From positions 1 through 63,579 of the forward strand of contig DAOUFU010000160.1 in NCBI GenBank assembly GCA_034429275.1: a stretch of 63,579 bases of DNA, in the 5' to 3' direction. The position numbers and the translations under genes were made by a program. The stretch's first letter is position 1. The number at the start of each line of letters is the position of its first letter. Shown here one piece after another: positions 59,553-63,579 of this stretch. Under the pieces are notes generated by a model, which was not told where the DNA came from, did no database searches, and saw nothing but the letters and a program-made list of their open reading frames with translations. This DNA comes from DAOUFU01 sp034429275. GTDB lineage: Bacteria; Chloroflexota; Anaerolineae; Aggregatilineales; Aggregatilineaceae.

Positions 59553-60589
59553 TGCTCCAATTTTCCTTCATGCTGAGAACTAAACGATGCAGGGTGGTCG
59601 CAGGACTCGCGAATGATCAATTCGGTCGCCAACCGAATACGTTCTGAAGGGTGTCGGGCATCGGCCATGATCTCCAGCAGCAGCCGCGCAGCGGCGGCTC
59701 CCATCTCGCTGAGGGGCTGGCGTACAGTGGTGAGCGCCGGGCGCGCTGCCGCAGCCTGGGGAATATCATCGAAGCCGACCACCGAGAAATCGGCTGGGAT
59801 GCGCAGGCCCCGGTTGCGCACGGCATCCACAACACCAAACGCCATGTAATCATTGGACGCAAAAATCGCAGTGGGTGGGTTGGGCAGGTCGAGCAGGTGT
59901 TGGGCAGCCTGGTAGCCCACTGCCCGCGAGAAATCGCCCGGTACGATCAGCGCCTCGTCCACCGGCAGCCCATGATCGCTGAGCGCGGCGCGGTACCCCG
60001 CCAATCGCTCGCGGGCACACTCCAGGAAGTCATATCCGGTGACAAAACCGATCCGGCGGTGGCCCAGGCTGATCAGGTATTCGGTCGCCTGGTAAGCCCC
60101 GGCACGGTTAGTCGAGTCGACGATAGGGTGTGGATCGCGCGTGCTGAAGGGATCGACCAGGACATAAGGCATCTGCTGCGCCTTCAGCAGATCGAAGAAA
60201 TCCCCCAGGTCTTCGGGAACGATGATCAGCAGCCCGGCCACCAGTCCGCTGGCGAAGGCGGTGGTATATGTGGAAGCCATCTTTTTCCCGCGCCGGTGCG
60301 TATAGAGCATCAGATCGTAGTGACGCGGGGAAAGTTCTTCATCAACACCGCGCACGATCTGCCCGGCATAGCTGGAAGACAGGTCGGGCACGAGGATACC
60401 GATCACGTGCGAACGACCGCCCGCCAGAATACGCGCGACCGGGTTTTGCTCGTATCCCAGGTCCTGGACGGCCCGCAGCACACGCTCGGTAAGCTCCGGG
60501 CTGACATAATGGGTGCCGTTGAGGACATGTGACACGGTCGAGATGGAGACCGAGGCACGTTCGGCCACCTGTTTGATGGTGGGACGCAT
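59549..60589 (-). CDS. LacI-family transcriptional regulator
   Basis: The 346-residue repressor: HTH T-I-K-Q-V-A-E-R-A-S-V-S-I-S-T-V-S-H-V-L-N-G, hinge, and sugar-binding domain ending I-P-A-D-F-S-V-V-G-F-D-D. The sensor domain is close to that of the 39660-40703 paralogue, but the recognition helix differs (I-S-T-V-S-H against Y-S-T-V-S-R). ATG at 60589 is preferred; a GTG at 60613 is in frame. It is the first gene of the GH3 operon; an operator and a consensus promoter lie upstream at 60678-60724. Confidence 0.94.
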   Translation of the reverse strand: MRPTIKQVAERASVSISTVSHVLNGTHYVSPELTERVLRAVQDLGYEQNPVARILAGGRSHVIGILVPDLSSSYAGQIVRGVDEELSPRHYDLMLYTHRRGKKMASTYTTAFASGLVAGLLIIVPEDLGDFFDLLKAQQMPYVLVDPFSTRDPHPIVDSTNRAGAYQATEYLISLGHRRIGFVTGYDFLECARERLAGYRAALSDHGLPVDEALIVPGDFSRAVGYQAAQHLLDLPNPPTAIFASNDYMAFGVVDAVRNRGLRIPADFSVVGFDDIPQAAAARPALTTVRQPLSEMGAAAARLLLEIMADARHPSERIRLATELIIRESCDHPASFSSQHEGKLEQ

Positions 60590-60677
60590 GGAAGAGTCTC
60601 GTGATGACGGCACAAGGCGTGAGACGACGCAAGATGAAGCGGGCGAAGGGCATAACCGCCATGCTCTTCGCTCATAA

Positions 60678-60685
60678 AAGCGCTT
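60678..60685. promoter_or_regulatory. operator-like AAGCGCTT core
   Basis: AAAAGCGCTTCG holds the AAGCGCTT centre of CRE/GalR-type operators. It overlaps the predicted start of transcription (near 60687) of the minus-strand lacI-GH3 operon, where a repressor would block initiation. Confidence 0.45.
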
Positions 60686-60693
60686 CGATGATT

Positions 60694-60722
60694 ATAGTAT
60701 AAGCACATCAATGGTTTGTCAA
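60694..60722 (-). promoter_or_regulatory. strong promoter of the lacI-GH3 operon
   Basis: On the minus strand TTGACA (60717-60722), a 17-base spacer and TACTAT (60694-60699), followed by AAT. The GTTTG-T-CAAAC palindrome (60714-60724) overlaps the -35 box and may be a second regulator site. Confidence 0.7.
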
Positions 60723-60885
60723 ACATATCTGCCCCACAGCGTCTCTTTCCATGCAGTGCATACGGCGCGGACTCGTCCCGGCACCCACAGCGACTTTCTC
60801 CATCTGGGACCACAGCGCGGTACAATCGGTCAACGTGGACACTCTCACACAAGGAACAGAGACTTTTGGAAAGCAGGAGCGAACG

Positions 60886-61341
60886 ATGCGAGTCGTCTTA
60901 CAACGCGTGACGCGCGGAGCGGTGCGCGTGGATGGGCAGGTTGTGGGGCAAATCGGCCAGGGATTTGTGATCCTGGTGGGGGTCGGCCATGCCGATGGCG
61001 AGGCTCAAGCGCAGTGGCTGGCCCACAAAATCGCCGGGCTGCGCGTGTTCGAAGATGAGGGCGGCAAGTTCAACCTTGCGCTGAGCGATGTCGGCGGGGG
61101 ATGCCTGGTGGTATCCCAGTTCACGCTGTTTGCCGATGCGCGCAAAGGCCGCCGTCCCAGCTTCATCGATGCCGCGCCGCCGGAGATCGCTGCGCCACTG
61201 GTGGAACGGTTCGCGGATTTGCTGCGCGCCGAAGGGGTTGCCCAGGTCGAGACCGGGATTTTTGGCGCGCTCATGGAAGTGGAGATTATTAACGATGGAC
61301 CGGTGACGATCTGGCTCGACACCGATGAGTTGATGCGATGA
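60886..61341 (+). CDS. dtd: D-aminoacyl-tRNA deacylase
   Basis: The 151-residue enzyme removes D-amino acids from mischarged tRNA. It shows the family motifs: M-R-V-V-L-Q-R-V at the start, S-Q-F-T-L near residue 78, and N-D-G-P-V-T near 138. The start ATG at 60886 has AGGAG upstream; the frame opens at 60751. Length is normal. No operon partner is evident except the YbjQ-like gene 64 bases after. Confidence 0.96.
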   Translation: MRVVLQRVTRGAVRVDGQVVGQIGQGFVILVGVGHADGEAQAQWLAHKIAGLRVFEDEGGKFNLALSDVGGGCLVVSQFTLFADARKGRRPSFIDAAPPEIAAPLVERFADLLRAEGVAQVETGIFGALMEVEIINDGPVTIWLDTDELMR

Positions 61342-61405
61342 CAGCAACTCCGGGGCCGGCTCTACGTAGATTCAGGTAGACCGGGTTTACCGAGGAGAGA
61401 AATGG

Positions 61406-61741
61406 ATGGACCACAGCATGACCACCACCGGGTTTGAACTGCCCGGCTATCGTATCGCACGCAACCTGGGGGTAGCGCGCGGCGTCACCGTGCGGGCACG
61501 CGGCATCGGCGGCCAGATCGCTGCCGGGCTGCGCACCATTATGGGCGGCAAGATTCACGAGTATGTAGCTCTGTGCGAAGAAGCCCGCGGCGAAGCCTTC
61601 GACCTGATGCTTGAGCACGCTGCCAAAATGGGGGCCAACGCCGTGATCGGCATTCGCTATGATGCCACCGAGTTGGGCGAAAATATGACCGAAGTGCTGG
61701 TATATGGGACGGCGGTTATTGTCGAGCGTGTCACCGAATAA
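61406..61741 (+). CDS. YbjQ-family (UPF0145) protein
   Basis: The 111-residue protein is a YbjQ/UPF0145 heavy-metal-binding-type domain: G-Y-R-I-A-R-N-L-G-V-A-R-G-V-T-V-R, then G-G-K-I-H-E-Y-V-A-L, and M-G-A-N-A-V-I-G-I-R-Y-D-A at the end. Proteins of this family form pentamers; their function is unknown. GAGGAGAG lies six bases before the ATG at 61406 (a second ATG follows at 61418). Confidence 0.92.
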   Translation: MDHSMTTTGFELPGYRIARNLGVARGVTVRARGIGGQIAAGLRTIMGGKIHEYVALCEEARGEAFDLMLEHAAKMGANAVIGIRYDATELGENMTEVLVYGTAVIVERVTE

Positions 61742-61759
61742 CCGCCGTCCACGGTTCGA

Positions 61760-62104
61760 CTAGCGCCGGGTCGAGGACTGCTGCTGGTCGTCACGGGCCA
61801 GCAGCAGGGTTTCCAGCTCGTAGACCTCTTCATCATCCAGTTCAGAGATCAGCTTCTGCACGCGGCTGGGCTGTGCGCGCTTGAATTTGCTAGCGCGCGT
61901 GTCCTGGGCAGGGGCGCTGCTCTCTTTCCAGATTGCCGCTGTGCTGACTCCTGCACCGATCATCAGGATCGCCGCAAGACCCAGCAGCGAACTAGACCCC
62001 ACGTTGGCGATAGGGCCGGTCACCGAGGTGAACGTCGTGCCGATCACCGAAAACACTCCGATCCAGATGACCAGGGTCACAAATGCACGTCCCACTTGAT
62101 TCAC
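61760..62104 (-). CDS. small membrane protein with ELDDEE tail, copy 1
   Basis: The 114-residue protein has two predicted helices (about 6-26 and 36-58) and a cytoplasmic C-terminal tail with Q-K-L-I-S-E-L-D-D-E-E-V-Y-E-L-E-T-L-L. The start is GTG at 62104 with AGGG upstream. It is a paralogue of the next gene on the minus strand. Family unknown; the conserved acidic helix suggests a protein-binding site. Confidence 0.75.
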   Translation of the reverse strand: MNQVGRAFVTLVIWIGVFSVIGTTFTSVTGPIANVGSSSLLGLAAILMIGAGVSTAAIWKESSAPAQDTRASKFKRAQPSRVQKLISELDDEEVYELETLLLARDDQQQSSTRR

Positions 62105-62147
62105 AATGCCCTCTGCTTTTTCTATCTATATCCGCACTATCACGCCA

Positions 62148-62489
62148 TCAACGACCGCGCTGGTTGCGCTCAGCAGCATCATCGCGCGCCAGCAGCAAGG
62201 CTTCCAGGTCGTAAATCTCGTCGTCATCCAGTTCGGCGACCAGACGCTCGACCCGGCGCGACGGAGCGCGCTTGCCCTTGCTGCGCAGCGAGTCGTCGCC
62301 GGGGTGCGATTGAGCACCCATCCACACACCTACCGTACTGATTGCAGCCGCGATGCTGAGGAACAGAACCAGCGGCACCAGGATGCCAGCATTGCCGGTA
62401 TTATTGGTTGCAATCACCGAGGCGAGCATGATGCCGCCCGCCATCCCCCAGATGAACAGCGTGCTGACAAACCGCATGATGTCGCGCAT
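62148..62489 (-). CDS. small membrane protein with ELDDDE tail, copy 2
   Basis: The 113-residue paralogue of the 61760-62104 product has two hydrophobic helices and then a basic linker. It ends with a tail R-L-V-A-E-L-D-D-D-E-I-Y-D-L-E-A-L-L followed by A-R-D-D. ATG at 62489 with AAGGTAGG upstream; the frame opens at 62624 but overlaps the next gene. Function unknown. Confidence 0.75.
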   Translation of the reverse strand: MRDIMRFVSTLFIWGMAGGIMLASVIATNNTGNAGILVPLVLFLSIAAAISTVGVWMGAQSHPGDDSLRSKGKRAPSRRVERLVAELDDDEIYDLEALLLARDDAAERNQRGR

Positions 62490-62527
62490 AGAACCTACCT
62501 TTTGGCCCGGCCAATCTGCGCCCGGCG

Positions 62528-63181
62528 CTAATACTGCCCCGTGAGGATGATGCGCCCCGCCTGGCCTAGCAAATGCCCGTGTACAAGCTGGCTGTAGATC
62601 AGCGCCAGGGGCACCCCGACACACGTCAGGCTACCCGCCGGGGTCACAAAGGCCATGATCAACCCAAAGAGCAGGCTGTACCCCAACAGCAGCAGCAGGG
62701 TGCCCAGGTTGGCGCGCACGTCTTCCCACAGCGCGCGCACTTCCAAAAACGACGAGAAGTTGCCGGTCTGCCCAAAGCGAATCGCGCCCATCCAGTATAT
62801 CGCGGCCAGCGGCAGCCCCAACAGCAGGATGAAGCCGCTAACGCACAACGTCACGCAAATCCACAGCAGGCCGCCCAGGTCTGAATTGCCCACCAACCCG
62901 CCGGTGAACATGATGATGCACAAAAACGGTGAGAGCGGCAGCATATAGAGCAGCGCGGCGATGAATGCCATCGTACCATCCGCCAATACCTGGCCCAGCT
63001 CGCTTACATCGGGAATGACATTGCGCTGGTGGCGGATCACGTTGCGGGCGGTACGGACCTGGTATCCCAGTGGAATGATCGGCACGACGATACCCACCAG
63101 CATCAGCAGGCCGCCGACGATGAATTTGACCGGCCAGTTTTCCTCTTTGAAGGGAAACGTCAATGCCTTGGTGAAATCCAT
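62528..63181 (-). CDS. DUF4013 membrane protein
   Basis: The 217-residue integral membrane protein matches DUF4013: a Trp/Pro-rich start (F-P-F-K-E-E-N-W), G-Y-x-V-R-T-A-R-N-V-I, and about five or six hydrophobic helices. GGGAGGG lies seven bases before the ATG at 63181. It is 38 bases upstream of the ELDDDE protein in the same direction, so the three small membrane genes may be one operon. Function unknown. Confidence 0.85.
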   Translation of the reverse strand: MDFTKALTFPFKEENWPVKFIVGGLLMLVGIVVPIIPLGYQVRTARNVIRHQRNVIPDVSELGQVLADGTMAFIAALLYMLPLSPFLCIIMFTGGLVGNSDLGGLLWICVTLCVSGFILLLGLPLAAIYWMGAIRFGQTGNFSSFLEVRALWEDVRANLGTLLLLLGYSLLFGLIMAFVTPAGSLTCVGVPLALIYSQLVHGHLLGQAGRIILTGQY

Positions 63182-63229
63182 GATCCGCCCTCCCTGGTCA
63201 CATAGCGCGCGCCGCCTGTGTTTGCTTCA

Positions 63230-63579
63230 TTATACGTCAGGGGCGCGGTTTGCGTTGCGAGATGACTCGCTGCCGGTTATCGTCCGCACCGGATGCCAGA
63301 GCTGCACCGCCCGAACGGTCTGCTGTACGCCCAATACCCCCAGGAATATGGCCGTGGCGGTGAGTACAATCGCCGGGCCGGTCGCCACATCGCCGTGATA
63401 CGAGATATAAAACCCGATCACGCTGGAAGCCGCACCGATGGCTGCCGAAATCAGCATCATCGGCAGCAGCCGCTTGCTGACCAGGTTGGCAGTCGCGGCG
63501 GGCGTCACCAGCAGCGCCACCATCAGCGCAATCCCGACCGTTTGCAGCGCAACGACAAACGTCACCGCGATCAACACCA
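63230..63579 (-). CDS. metal ABC transporter permease (ZnuB/MntB-like), N-terminal part cut by window edge
   Basis: Only the last 116 codons lie in the window. They contain V-G-I-A-L-M-V-A-L-L-V-T-P-A-A-T-A near the start, the conserved ABC-3 (zinc/manganese) permease coupling region, then helices and a polar tail (S-E-S-S-R-N-A-N-R-A-P-D-V). The stop is at 63230. The rest and the ATPase and binding-protein genes should be beyond the window edge. Confidence 0.88.
   Translation of the reverse strand, partial: VLIAVTFVVALQTVGIALMVALLVTPAATANLVSKRLLPMMLISAAIGAASSVIGFYISYHGDVATGPAIVLTATAIFLGVLGVQQTVRAVQLWHPVRTITGSESSRNANRAPDV

Overview
The window looks like a chromosomal segment of an uncultured or free-living Chloroflexota bacterium, probably Anaerolineae-like. 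It is GC-rich (about 60 percent by eye) and carries NADPH-type glutamate synthase, many LacI regulators with sugar ABC importers, stand-alone receiver proteins, a giant PKD-repeat surface protein and Hsp70-family fusion proteins. The phylum call is inference from gene style, not a database match. I saw no rRNA, CRISPR array, transposase, integrase or phage gene. One tRNA (Pro, anticodon TGG) is present. Gene ends at both window edges are cut.

Layout. 1-6.6 kb: a truncated cupin gene, a large Hsp70-like ATPase whose C-terminal part resembles the GyrA beta-pinwheel, a PmoA-like protein, a Tat-exported DUF362 protein and a LysM plus YkuD L,D-transpeptidase. 6.8-11.4 kb: a GAF histidine kinase and a ribose-type ABC importer (ATPase, permease, binding protein; minus strand). 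11.9-19.5 kb: a MoeB-rhodanese protein and the gltB-gltD glutamate synthase pair behind a long, apparently structured leader. 19.7-22.8 kb: an SDR, a two-domain VOC protein and a secreted CAP protein. 23.2-29.7 kb: one 2156-residue secreted protein with about 16 PKD or Ig-like domains and a TolB-like propeller.

30-36.3 kb: two paralogous MAK32-like PfkB proteins around a DsrE protein and a double-SIS protein, then a GT39-type membrane glycosyltransferase and a GNAT protein. 36.3-40.8 kb: a CUT1 sugar importer (no ATPase gene) with its LacI regulator and LacI-type operators. 41.1-44.5 kb: kynureninase and kynurenine formamidase followed by three stand-alone receivers. 44.5-49.8 kb: a TPR-like membrane protein, a PucR regulator and an S41 protease. 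49.96-52.9 kb: tRNA-Pro, prfA, prmC and a Sua5/YrdC gene. 53.1-57.1 kb: a membrane histidine kinase, three receivers and a small kinase in one tightly coupled run. 57.2-60.6 kb: a GH3 beta-glucosidase and its LacI regulator. 60.9-63.6 kb: dtd, a YbjQ protein, two paralogous small membrane proteins, a DUF4013 protein and a truncated metal ABC permease.

How the genes fit together: the sugar importers, GH3 enzyme and two LacI proteins form a plant- or polysaccharide-sugar scavenging set under local palindromic operators. The kinase and receiver genes form two signalling clusters with no DNA-binding outputs nearby. The most unusual items are the Hsp70-pinwheel fusion, the SIS/PfkB locus in which both PfkB proteins carry GAGN instead of the catalytic GAGD, the seven disulfide-type repeats in the PKD giant, and the gltB leader with mutually exclusive stems.
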